A stretch of DNA of 64,000 nt from Bedellia somnulentella (lineage: Eukaryota > Arthropoda > Insecta > Lepidoptera > Bedelliidae): positions 4,712,001 through 4,776,000 of the forward strand of contig OY755184.1 in the NCBI GenBank assembly GCA_963576735.1, written 5' to 3'. The translations under genes were made by a program, and so were the position numbers. This document shows positions 43,501-50,497 of this stretch, one piece after another (within the stretch, counting starts at the first letter, position 1; every line of letters starts with the position of its first letter). The notes under the pieces were generated by a model. That model worked only from the letters and a program-made list of their open reading frames with translations. It was not told where the DNA came from and ran no database searches.

Positions 43501-46487
43501 TAAAATTAATAAATATTTTTCTAATAAAAGAAAATACATACAAAATAGGAGGCGATAATTTTTTATATCGTTATTAAAAACTTACGCATCAGTGAAGATA
43601 GGTTTCCTCTTTTTCTTACGATCAACATCAACAATGAAGTCGTCAGCATCTGACTCCATATCCTCATCTTCATCATCATAATCAACTTCTCTCGGCACCG
43701 CCGATTCTGAGCGATTATCATCATCCTAGAAACAACAGCAGTGTCTTCAGAATAGAAATAATGAAATTATTCCCTAGAAAGGTTCAATGACCTCTGGTAA
43801 GGAATACTAAAAACAAGAATAAAAAAAAATGATTTTATTGGAAGAAACATGTAGGGTAAATAGTGTTTGAATGCTAGTGCAGTCACAGAAAATATCCTCA
43901 GATTATGCATATTTTACTATGTGACTGACTTTTCTCACCATCACTGCTTGAAAAGGGAGCAGACCACTTGTTTCTCATATGATAATTTTAAGTGTGAATT
44001 TAAACTAAGTACTTAGATCAGCATACCATTATATTTTTTATTTATTAAAACCATCCTTTTTCTTTGTAGCCTATCCCTGAAGACCTTTATGGTACAAACA
44101 TTTACATAGTGTTAAAGTTATTTATACTATAAATTCCAAAAAAGAGTAACCAGTGGTAGACAATTCTTACCTGGATACTTACTACACTCATAACATACCA
44201 TACCCCTAAGCAACTTAACTTGATTAATCTCTTTTTCCAATTAATCAACTCAAAAGTAGCCACTTTTCAGTTTGTTATTATCCTGTTATTGATTAGCAGT
44301 ATTTTAGTTTTCAGTACCTGTGTTATGTTAGCTCACAATAGTGCCAACACATTTCTTCTATGGATATGTTACCATAAGAGGTGACCTAGGGAGACCATCA
44401 CCACACCCTTTTTCTTTGAACTTCTGGCTTAAGAATTAAAGATACCGAAGTTCTGGCTAACAGTTTTTAAGATTTATGGCCCTGAGTACATACATTGTAT
44501 GTTTGTATTAAATTTCCCGTGTACACAGGAGAGATGTATTTCTGTAATTTACTGCATTCAAAAACTCTTACCTAACCACAAACTAAAAGGCATCTCAATT
44601 ACAAACTTGTCCTGTATTTTGTAAGTGCATTCAGGAAACAAACTTAGCTCTTCTGCAATTCATAGCTGTGAGTTTTAATAAAAAAATAAATCTTTATCAG
44701 AACATGGTTCCATTTCTTGTTAGTAATACAACTTAATCAATATGTTAGTATGTAACTAATTATATCTAATATCTATATTTATTTATATACAATTAATGTA
44801 TGAAAAGATTGATGGATGTAAACGAAGCTAGAGAGGTTTGTCAGGATTGTACGAAGTGGCGATCGATAGTCTCTGCCTACCCCAATGGGAATTAATGGCG
44901 TGAGTATATGTATGTATGTATGTATGAACAATTAAAATATTTATTACAATTAATCAAAACTGGAAGCCTTTACCCAATGTTCTAAAACTGGGTCATCGAG
45001 TCTATTTGCTAATGTGTTTATGATGCTGTTGGGACTTTACTGCGTTCAGAACATCAGAGAGGCAATGGGTTTTCGCACTATAGCGTGAAACCCATCTACT
45101 TTTCTAGTTTTTGCAAACATTCCTGATGCGCTGCAAAAACGGCTCAGCACCAACATCACCCTAAATGCATTGTTATACATTGGTGTGGAAAGAACTGGTT
45201 TTGGTAGTTATAAAAACCTCTATTCTGACTATATAAAAATCTTTTACCTCATCAGGACCAGGAACAAACAGTTTTTCAGCAATAACTTCTCTTTCTAAAT
45301 CTGGATCATGACTCCTTTCATTATCACTATCATCATCCTCAAGCCTCCTAAGACGCTTGAATTTGTTCTGAAATATATATGACAAATTAGTACATTTCAT
45401 TGGGGATGGCAATTAAAATACTTAGTTTTAAAATTTCTAATCAATAAACAGTTATGAGAGATTTATGTTATTTAAGCGTATAAGAATTGGTATAGGATTT
45501 AACATTCATAATATACTTACTCTAGCTACTTTGACACCAAGATTCTCTTCAATTAGGTCATAATCCTCATTATCTAATCGATCATCTAGTTCATCATCAC
45601 TTTTCTTCCGTTTCTTTGGTCCTACACTAGCATCTGAATCCTCGCCATCACTACAAGACTCTTCAATGGGAGCATCATCTATTAGATCTTTGAGTTCTTC
45701 TCTAAGCCGCTCCTCGTCATCTGTACAAAAGACATTAAACTCAGTTTTTGTGTTGAAACATTGTGACATAGTAATTATAAAGTGATTGAATATTTTTAAA
45801 AGAATAAATAATCCCAACTCTCTTCTAAGACTTGCCCAGTCAATAAATCTTAATAAGTTTAACACCATAAGGGGATTCGATATAATAGGCATAGAGAGGT
45901 TAGAAACAATGAACATTTAAATCAATGAATGTTTAAACACACAAAAACAATTAAATTTCTCAGCTATGTTTGAACTATTTTTACTGATATATTAATCAAA
46001 ACAATTATGTATAAGGGATCTAAGAAAAGAAGGCAAAGGCTTATTTTAGGCTGACCGTAGTACACAAAACTCTAATGAAAAGGATGAATTGTATTGATGC
46101 GAAAAAGATGAATGTTCAAAATTATATGGATCATAACAATCACTGTGATATGTATTACGGTCCCAATTGTGCTCAACTGAAAATGAATGTGAATACAATT
46201 GCGATTATGATTTAGAACTTATTACAAACTGTAACAAGACATAACTTAAAGCATGTGTACCTTCTTCATCTTCTTCGTCATCACTCTGTACGGCAGCTTT
46301 CCGCTTAGGTTTCTTGCGCTCAGTCGGTTGCTGGTCATCTTCAGATTCCAACTAAGGATATAAAGATAGATTAAAATACAGATATGAACGCTCATACGTA
46401 CCAATTCCGGAATTAGCACATTGGATGACTTTATAAGATTTCACTTACCCCACTTTCTTCAGCTTCGGAATCGAAGAAATCGGCCAT
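20471..46487 (-). CDS. SPT6: Transcription elongation factor and histone chaperone SPT6 (23 exons, 3' end lost in gap)
   Basis: SPT6 travels with RNA polymerase II and reassembles nucleosomes behind it. Exons on the minus strand: 46487-46449, 46351-46261, 45720-45521, 45367-45248, 43725-43586, 43013-42761, 42522-42350, 41540-41387, 41108-40966, 40859-40725, 39715-39561, 38953-38832, 37755-37571, 35914-35749, 30592-30450, 30184-30096, 29776-29596, 29339-29153, 28710-27778, 27666-27419, 21142-20938, 20804-20708, 20602-20471. All have GT donors and AG acceptors and the phases join without a stop, giving 1430 codons. The start [12 protein letters not shown] and acidic N-terminus fit the family. 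The order is acidic region, helix-turn-helix/YqgF-like core, helix-hairpin-helix, S1, first part of the tandem SH2. About 300-400 C-terminal residues are missing compared with animal SPT6. Exon junctions were placed by eye. Confidence 0.92.
21252..21323 (+). repeat. Duplicated integrase fragment at the 5' edge of the BEL element
   Basis: 'ggaattacatcctggtacag' and the following ~50 bases match 24713 onward with only small differences near the end. It joins the protease-coding frame out of its original frame, so it marks a rearrangement. Confidence 0.8.
21335..22522 (+). pseudogene. BEL/Pao Pol, protease-RT part, frame broken at poly-G
   Basis: The listed first codon is TTG; the frame is open upstream, so no true start exists here. 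[13 protein letters not shown] near the N-terminus is the usual end of the BEL-type aspartic protease region. The reverse transcriptase shows [20 protein letters not shown] (catalytic Asp) and YMDDLIYG (active site). After about codon 380 the G run shifts the frame into a short Gly stretch and a stop at 22522. The rest of Pol continues in another frame. In BEL elements gag and pol usually form one polyprotein; the gag half is absent. Confidence 0.85.
22472..22499. repeat. Run of 28 G breaking the BEL frame
   Basis: A homopolymer of 28 G inside the RT-RNase H connection of Pol. Frames on both sides are otherwise clean, so this run is the only visible break between them. It may be a real expansion or a sequencing/assembly artefact. 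Confidence 0.9.
22500..27035 (+). pseudogene. BEL/Pao Pol RNase H and integrase fused to an envelope-like (F-type) domain
   Basis: Open from the G run to 27035, about 1500 codons; the apparent start at 22554 is GTG and internal. In order: RNase H ([25 protein letters not shown]), an integrase zinc finger (H..H, then CVIC), and an integrase core with D in [10 protein letters not shown] in [10 protein letters not shown] and E in GLFEAAVKS. After the integrase tail come a hydrophobic signal-like stretch ([15 protein letters not shown], about 24898), a furin-like RQRR followed by [11 protein letters not shown] (about 25263), heptad-rich sequence, and a transmembrane segment (about 26535-26600). 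A proline-rich, GC-rich tail follows. The envelope part resembles insect F-type fusion proteins, a family comparison from knowledge. Pol and envelope in one frame is unusual; a spliced subgenomic RNA would be expected. Confidence 0.85.
27419..30592 (-). CDS. SPT6: SPT6 exons 15-20: YqgF-like, helix-hairpin-helix and S1 domains
   Basis: Exons 15-18 encode the YqgF/RNase H-like fold ([29 protein letters not shown]). The large exon 19 (933 nt, 311 codons) encodes the helix-hairpin-helix region, including [15 protein letters not shown], and runs into the DLD domain. Exon 20 encodes an S1 RNA-binding fold ([13 protein letters not shown]). A CT-rich tract lies just beyond the exon 18 donor in intron 18. 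Intron 20 is where the BEL/Pao element sits. Confidence 0.92.
29068..29137. repeat. CT-rich microsatellite next to the SPT6 exon 18 donor
   Basis: About 70 nt of CTCTCT-type sequence; on the transcript strand it is a GA-rich tract 15 nt past the 5' splice site. Confidence 0.7.
30593..31063. other. AT-rich part of SPT6 intron 14
   Basis: Nothing recognised beyond AT-rich intron sequence. Confidence 0.45.
31064..31503 (-). repeat. Tandem duplication of a 219-bp LINE-type tail
   Basis: Two units with period 219 bp: each starts with a run of 17-20 A, then 'cttctttatttactaaaaat' (31084 and 31303) and runs through 'ggggaatgga'. The units are almost identical. On the minus strand each ends in AATAAAGAAG followed by T. 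They lie downstream of the CR1/Jockey-type ORF and may be its duplicated tail. Confidence 0.8.
31540..31655. repeat. TGTG/GAGAGCGTATG minisatellite
   Basis: About four imperfect ~26-bp units of the type 'tgtgtgtgagagcgtatgta'. Confidence 0.8.
31656..33435 (-). mobile_element. CR1/Jockey-type LINE, 5'-truncated
   Basis: The ORF 33430-31841 is followed on the minus strand by (AAT)n at about 31828-31846 and a 3' UTR. It is inserted in the same orientation as SPT6 transcription. ORF1, the endonuclease and the RT N-terminus are missing. Confidence 0.75.
31841..33430 (-). pseudogene. LINE reverse transcriptase (CR1/Jockey-type), 5'-truncated
   Basis: Uninterrupted 529-codon frame. Visible RT blocks: [45 protein letters not shown] (catalytic Asp), [25 protein letters not shown] (active site) and [12 protein letters not shown]. 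No RNase H follows, which separates it from the R1/LOA/I-type LINE at 10276-12397. The frame starts inside the region that precedes RT fingers ([16 protein letters not shown]), so the 5' half of ORF2 is gone. Clade within the CR1/Jockey group is not resolved. Confidence 0.85.
33436..35230. other. AT-rich part of SPT6 intron 14
   Basis: No gene. A GC-richer patch at 34800-34850 ('ctcgatccgctgcgcttcgc') followed by 'taacctaacctagc' looks like a dispersed repeat fragment; its ends were not found. Confidence 0.45.
35231..35687. mobile_element. GC-rich Harbinger-type MITE with TAA target duplication
   Basis: The ends GGGCCAGCGCTGACTGCCGG and (reverse complement) GGGCCGGCGCTCACTGCCGG are flanked by TAA on both sides (35228-35230 and 35688-35690), as for PIF/Harbinger elements. 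The interior is far richer in GC than its surroundings and full of CATGGC/GCATGCC words, including four tandem CATGG units at 35251-35270. No transposase. Confidence 0.75.
35749..42522 (-). CDS. SPT6: SPT6 exons 7-14: helical core before YqgF
   Basis: About 411 residues. Visible segments include [12 protein letters not shown] (exon 8), [15 protein letters not shown] (exon 10), [20 protein letters not shown] (exon 12) and [20 protein letters not shown] across the exon 13/14 join. Exon 11 encodes a small Ala-rich insertion ([14 protein letters not shown]). Introns here carry the exon shards and MITEs listed separately. Confidence 0.88.
35995..36062. repeat. ~15-bp minisatellite (GTAGCATCCATACTC type)
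   Basis: Three to four units of 'cgtagcatccatactc' downstream of SPT6 exon 13, related to the larger array at 37337-37495. Confidence 0.75.
36065..36590. repeat. Dispersed repeat ('aaccgacttcaaaaaaagga' type)
   Basis: The opening words and 'gatgatgggatcctggagaa'-like segments (36217-36250, 36514-36545) recall a repeat widespread in insect genomes, from memory. Two partial copies appear to lie head-to-tail. Class unknown. Confidence 0.4.
36590..36715 (+). repeat. tRNA-related SINE (family 2), 3' fragment
   Basis: 'aaattgtgggtactctgaac' and 'ccccttcggggatattcgga' match the family's 3' half. Confidence 0.6.
37105..37495 (-). repeat. Duplicated block holding an SPT6 exon 13 shard and a minisatellite
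   Basis: From 'gcatccattttatctattta' (about 37104) the block repeats the sequence starting at about 37481: a short intron segment, the exon 13 donor and the last ~140 nt of exon 13 (37193-37322). It then breaks off into an array of ~15-bp units (37337-37495). The array keeps an open frame in register with the shard. Confidence 0.8.
37193..37322 (-). pseudogene. SPT6 exon 13 shard (3' part plus donor)
   Basis: Matches exon 13 from 'acatgtgcggagtacag' to its GT donor. Differences from the real exon (37571-37755) are synonymous where I checked ([11 protein letters not shown] in both). It lacks an acceptor site and the exon's first ~45 nt. Confidence 0.8.
37845..38075 (+). repeat. tRNA-related SINE (family 2)
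   Basis: Begins 'gtgatagctcaatgggtaga' (A-box-like) and contains 'gattcaattctaaatgg' (worn B-box) and 'acaaaacggcgataggtctg'. Confidence 0.6.
38101..38180 (-). pseudogene. SPT6 exon 13 shard (5' part)
   Basis: Matches the first ~80 nt of exon 13 ('gctggcagccacggctcagc' on the minus strand) with several changes and no AG acceptor. With the shard at 37193-37322, it looks like two halves of former extra exon copies around the real exon. Confidence 0.75.
38210..38350 (+). repeat. tRNA-related SINE (family 2), 5' fragment
   Basis: 'taacttagtgggtagaacta' and 'gggttccaataccgagtctg' are the worn A- and B-box regions. Confidence 0.55.
38395..38635 (-). repeat. SINE-like repeat (family 1), diverged
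   Basis: Retains 'ttaagggtcataaatct', 'gatggcacatcgcacaacaa' and 'gattctaacctaatc' at low identity. Confidence 0.5.
39112..39368 (-). repeat. SINE-like repeat (family 1)
   Basis: Well-preserved reverse copy with a small local expansion 'attagaaattagaattag' near 39170. Confidence 0.75.
39840..39945 (-). pseudogene. SPT6 exon 11 shard in intron 10
   Basis: About 90 bp from 39852 to 39941 copies the start of exon 11 with its acceptor and adjoining intron (real copy 39655-39745). The shard stops after EDPDEAAAA and has no donor in a matching place. Confidence 0.8.
40160..40290 (+). repeat. RTE-like LINE 3' end
   Basis: Forward translation gives [20 protein letters not shown] then AYP, the C-terminal style of RTE-type ORFs, ending shortly before 'gcgtgagtataagtaagtaa'. 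Only the last ~35 codons and the tail remain. Confidence 0.6.
40291..40435 (+). repeat. tRNA-related SINE (family 2), 3' fragment
   Basis: 'aaaacgtgggttctctgaac' and 'tcccttcggggatttacggc' match the family's 3' half. It adjoins the RTE-like tail. Confidence 0.6.
41633..41838. mobile_element. Short MITE with TATAGGGGCAC ends
   Basis: TATAGGGGCAC (41633-41643) is inverted at 41828-41838. A TA duplication is possible but is also part of the repeat. About 200 bp, no coding capacity, in SPT6 intron 7. Confidence 0.6.
41990..42073 (-). repeat. SINE-like repeat (family 1), degraded head fragment
   Basis: 'cccttagtcacattttacgg' and 'ggctattctaatccaacact' are worn family-1 head sequence. The palindromic element starts at its end. 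Confidence 0.45.
42067..42315. mobile_element. Palindromic fold-back element, 40-bp perfect arms
   Basis: 42067-42106 is the exact reverse complement of 42276-42315. The symmetry goes on inward ('gagttacaatact..cacagaccttaaaa' against its mirror) so that most of the 249 bp folds into one hairpin. A TTAA lies near each outer end within the arms. No ORF. It sits 34 nt downstream of SPT6 exon 7's 5' splice site. Confidence 0.85.
42761..46487 (-). CDS. SPT6: SPT6 exons 1-6: acidic N-terminal region
   Basis: These exons encode about 281 residues rich in Asp, Glu, Ser and Lys, with repeated acidic blocks such as DDEEDEE and [13 protein letters not shown] and basic stretches such as PKKRKK and [11 protein letters not shown]. 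In known SPT6 this disordered region binds histones and Spn1/IWS1; here [16 protein letters not shown] near the end of exon 6 fits an Spn1-binding helix, by inference. Introns 1 to 5 carry only short repeats. Confidence 0.88.
44335..44505 (+). repeat. SINE-like repeat (family 1), diverged
   Basis: 'cataagaggtgacctaggga' and 'atttatggccctgagtacat' match the family at low identity. Confidence 0.45.
44800..44932 (+). repeat. RTE-like LINE 3' end with (ATGT)n tail
   Basis: 'gtacgaagtggcgatcgata' and 'ctgcctaccccaatgggaat', then 'ggcgtgagtatatgtatgta'. Its terminal sequence matches the tail of the family-1 SINE-like repeats. Confidence 0.6.
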
Positions 46488-47264
46488 TCTGCCTCACTTC
46501 GCGAACACTATAACTATAAACAACTTATTATATAAAGAGTCAATACTATATTAAAGACTTCACTAGCACTAATCTACCAAAACCAAATCAGAAAGAAAAT
46601 AAGAAATTTGCTTCTCTTGCATCAAGCAATACATACGTCGGTTTTTTTTCTAAGAAAAAAATACAATCCCCCCACACAGTGTACGCATAAGGTTTTCTTT
46701 AAGCTGCGTTGACACGTTCAAGTTGAATATAATTAATAAATGAATACAATAGTTAGATGAAGAGGTCATACTTCTTTCTCATAAAATGATGAAACAAACC
46801 ATTGTTCCAAGTTTTAAGTTTCTACATACTGAAATGAGAAAATTTTCCGCACAATTTTCAATCCTTTTATGTAATTTTTCAGGGTAGGCTATGCGAGGTA
46901 AAATATGTACTTTCTGGAAATTAGTTTAATTTTCATTAAATTTTATGAAAATTAGTTTGGTTGGTTAGATGGGAACAGTTACTTGCACATTTATAATATT
47001 AGTGCGGTCGAACGGATTTGAACTAGAAAGGTTACAATAGTTTTCACCATATTTTGTTATACCAACTATTTTTTTAATTAAACGGATAACTGCTCCAAAA
47101 CACTCCAAAAGATGATTAATCTTGGACACTATATTTATATTGCTTCCACGGGTATAGTATACCCGTGATATTTTTTCTTTGACATATTACCTAACAAAAT
47201 AAACTATTTACCTTTAAGATGATAAACGACAATAATAATCATAACAATTTATTAAAAAGGAACA
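46488..47264. promoter_or_regulatory. Upstream region of SPT6
   Basis: Presumed to hold the SPT6 promoter; no TATA box or initiator can be assigned. A perfect palindrome with arms CACGGGTATA and TATACCCGTG around a central G lies at 47147-47167. Confidence 0.35.
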
Positions 47265-48104
47265 GGAGGGCAATTCTCACACGGTAGATATTATATCACT
47301 TTCGATATTTATCACTTTTGTGATATTTTGCGATCGATATTTGACTTGAGCTATTCTCACTCTATCCGATCGATATTTTTCTATTGAAAACCAGCCGATA
47401 TGATGATATATATCAAAGGATGATATCGTGTGGTCACGATCAGACGATATGATGATATTTGAAGATGTCGTGCGAACGGTAGCCATTTTGTTTTCAAATT
47501 TTGTTTGAATACTTATAGATAGAAAACTAAAATGTAGGTAAATATATTAAATGGATCATAGATCAAATAGTCTTAGAAGTTGTAAATAATATCTACTTGG
47601 ATCAACGTTAATTATATTATTAAAATATAAAAAATATATTATTTTTCCATTATAAAATTTCAAAAACTAAATTCGGTTGTCGGATGGTCCATTTGGGAAT
47701 TCAGACTTTGCTAGTTACCGGCAAAGTACACTTAAAAGAAAATTTAAACAAACCAGAACATATGTAAATATTGACAAATTCAATAGTTTTTTTTTTAAGG
47801 TGGCTTCAATCGTGTTTGCCACAATTATTTCGCCAATGTCGAGTAAAAATATTGACAGATATGAAGACCTTTTCATATCTAAGATGACAGTTAAACTGAC
47901 CTTTCGTTCAATTCATTCGCTTGGATCATTGATTTCGGTCTTCGTTCTTTAATGTCTAAGAAAAAATTACTACCGTGTGCGAGAATACAGTTTCAATCTA
48001 TCAATAGAAATATATTTCACTTTGTGATATTTTTCACATGACATTGAACACTTGATATAATTTCTATGATAGTAATGATATCGAACTTGCGAGAATTGCC
48101 CTCC
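47265..48104. mobile_element. 840-bp terminal-inverted-repeat element with GATAT-rich ends
   Basis: GGAGGGCAATTCTCAC (47265-47280) is matched by GGAGGGCAATTCTCGC in reverse at 48089-48104. The subterminal 200 nt are crowded with GATAT/ATATC/GATCGATAT words on both sides. No transposase ORF is recognised and no target duplication was found, so the superfamily is unknown. Confidence 0.7.
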
Positions 48105-48590
48105 AGGTGATAACCTGTTTTTTTATATAAAATATTCCCTTTTAATAAGTTTTTTATTTTTTTGTTTTGAACTTAATCTCGTCAGGCAATCGTGCAAGCG
48201 GGACGCACTCCTCTCCTCTGGTTTAGGCTCTCGTTCTAGGGTCCTTATTTGACATTGTTTTATAGATTTACAGCGTAGACAGAGAATTACAATAGACATC
48301 TGCATATATTTTGTTTCACTCGCACTAGACGGAGAAAATAAATGTTAAAAATACTAAGAGTAAGTGAGACATGGCCATATAATTTGCTGTCCCTTACTGC
48401 TGGCCAAGCCGGCAAAGTACTTTGCTAAACAAACCGTTTGACTTTTTCAAAATAAACAAACCATTTTTGAATTGAAAAGCAGAAAAATTAAGAATTTCGT
48501 TGATGTTTTAGTTAATTATTTATGTGAGATCGGTTCTGGCAATAAATAGAAATATAATTTAACATTAGAAATAATTAAATATTCAATAAA

Positions 48591-49204
48591 ATGGTCAGGT
48601 GCATTGTTATATCGTGTAAAAGTAATAGCGAAACTAAGCAACCAGATTTGTCTTTCCACTCGTAAGTACCATTTAGTTTTAGAATAATAACGGTGTAAGA
48701 TTGTTATATTTTCTATTTATGACACATACATATCTAATTTATGCAGAAAAATAAACTGCAAATGCATTAAAATTATATTTAAAATTTGATAACCTAAAAT
48801 CTCTATCATTGTAATGTTGCCAGCACAAGTATTTTATTTACCCTAAAACCCTGGATTAAATAATTATATGTATTTCAATATACTAATATAAGTTATATAA
48901 AGGATGTTTATTATTTAGTTCTTAAAAAGGATTCCATGGCATGTGCTATTTTTCTTGTTAATGTGGGTATATGAAGAGTAGATATTTTTACAGTTTTCCA
49001 AATGAAGATAATATTATCTTAAGAGAATGGATTCTATCAACTGGAAAAATTAACTGGACTCCTACAAAATACTCCAAAATTTGTAGTCTTCATTTTGAAA
49101 AAAAGTATTTATTTAAGAAAAAGAAATTAACTTTACTGTTATCATTATATTTTCAGCCTACTGCGTCATCATCAAATTTTCGTCGTTTGGGTGTACAAGT
49201 ATGA
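48591..49204 (+). CDS. THAP-type zinc-finger protein, short gene or relic
   Basis: Exon 1 (48591-48661) starts MVRCIVISCKSNSE and ends at a GT donor. Exon 2 starts at 48994 after TTTTTACAG and continues FPNEDNIILREWI, INWTPTKYSKICSLHFEKK. This gives the THAP pattern: C-x4-C, the conserved Trp and Pro, then C-x2-H. THAP domains bind DNA through one zinc. From there the frame either runs to TGA at 49202-49204 or splices at 49104/49157 into a tiny exon. The total is about 95 residues, with nothing after the THAP domain, so it may be an N-terminal fragment, a gene with unseen exons, or a relic of a P-element-like transposase. A 45-bp piece of the end (49155-49201) is copied at 49338-49384. Confidence 0.55.
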
Positions 49205-49337
49205 AAGACTATATTGTGTTTATCGCTAATATTATTAAGTGTTTAATCCACGTCCCAAGTCCTATACAATAATTATTTTATATTTTGATTTCAGATTAAT
49301 GAATCTAATGATAACATTGATACAATGGAAAATTTTC

Positions 49338-49389
49338 AGCATACTGCGTCATCATCAAATTTTCGTCGTTTGGGTGTACAGTACAAGTA
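49338..49389 (+). repeat. Copy of the THAP gene's last exon piece
   Basis: 'actgcgtcatcatcaaattt' and the following 25 bases repeat 49160-49203 with one base change near the start and a small GTACA insertion at the end. Confidence 0.8.
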
Positions 49390-49424
49390 TTTAAAACTAT
49401 CTAATTAGAGTTGAAACAACTTTT

Positions 49425-49914
49425 GATTTTCGGATATTTTAATCGCGTATTATTACATTATTTTTAAAGCCCGACGTTTCGAAAACTTTTCAGTTATCAT
49501 GGTCACGGGAAGACTGAGGTGTTATTTGTCATTATACAGTACTATAAAATTATTAATACTAACTACCTTCACAAAATTTTAAGTTACATTTGCGTTTAAT
49601 ATTTGCTATGTACAAAAAGAGCTAATGTTATCTGGAGTCTTGCTAGTGTTCTTCCCTCGCTTGGTTGTGCTAATGATTGGGTTCCAAGCAGGTGGTAATT
49701 GCCAACCATCATCTCTATTGAAGTTTGGATGTTTCTTTATTTCAATAGACTCGCGTATCATTCTAGGTATCAATCGATTCTCTTTTGCTAGAATTGTAGG
49801 TTTGTCAAAACGCATGTGGTGGTTTGGCTTATCGAAGGTGTGTTCACACAAAGCAGATCTTCCAGGACTCATCAGCCCCCGATGACGACGAAGATGCAGA
49901 TCGTTTGGATACAC
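49425..49914 (-). pseudogene. Penelope-like element, 3' end (GIY-YIG C-terminus)
   Basis: The minus-strand frame 49914-49606 reads CEHTFDKPNHHMRF, RMIRESIEIKKHPNFNRDDG and LPPAWNPII, the typical end of Penelope-type proteins after the GIY-YIG nuclease, by family knowledge. Downstream on the minus strand 'gtgaccatgataactg' and 'cgaaacgtcgggctttaaaa' match Penelope 3' ends I know from Lepidoptera. The RT is absent. Confidence 0.65.
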
Positions 49915-49924
49915 GGTTCATAGG

Positions 49925-50497
49925 TTAACTTCTATATGTTTTGGACTTACTTTGACTAATAACCAATAAAAAACTACTATAATGATAATAATAATCAAAT
50001 AATAGATTGGAAAATTTCGAAGATAAAGTTAAAAAAAAATTTGTAAAATTACCCACAATACGGGGAAAACTATTTTGAGTAACAACACTATTTTGTATTA
50101 CCCATCTCACTTGCCGACACGCTTCCCCTGAGTCTATTGTTATTCTCTGTCTACGATTTATAGGCTTTTTTACGAGGTAATAAATTGAATTATTGTGTTT
50201 TACTTCACTGGTGGCAGATCCTTTCAACCGTAGCTATACTTTACTTTTCATTCTGCAGAAAAGCTGGTGGTTCTATATGATGTTAACGATGTTTATTGAT
50301 GTGGGCAATATTGATTGTCTTGTCATGTCAGAATAATTTCATTATTATTATTGACGAAGAAAAATATAATAGAATAGAGATTATAATAAACTTTGAGTGG
50401 ACGGGAAAGATTATTAACATTTTATTTATCAAAGACGTTGTTAAATAATTTACATATCAGTAGTTTTTGGAATATAAATATTGACTAAAATATAAAA
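49925..50497. promoter_or_regulatory. Upstream region of the AIP-like gene
   Basis: AT-rich. Likely holds the AIP promoter and 5' UTR; no TATA box assigned. A minus-strand frame (50227-49925) begins with TTG and has no recognisable domain, so it is not called. Confidence 0.3.

Noticed and set aside
47677..47952. 91-codon open frame inside the GATAT-rich element, considered as a transposase fragment
   Set aside because: No transposase motif; composition matches the non-coding interior.
49925..50227. Divergent gene upstream of AIP on the minus strand
   Set aside because: The frame starts at TTG, shows no domain and turns into low-complexity sequence.
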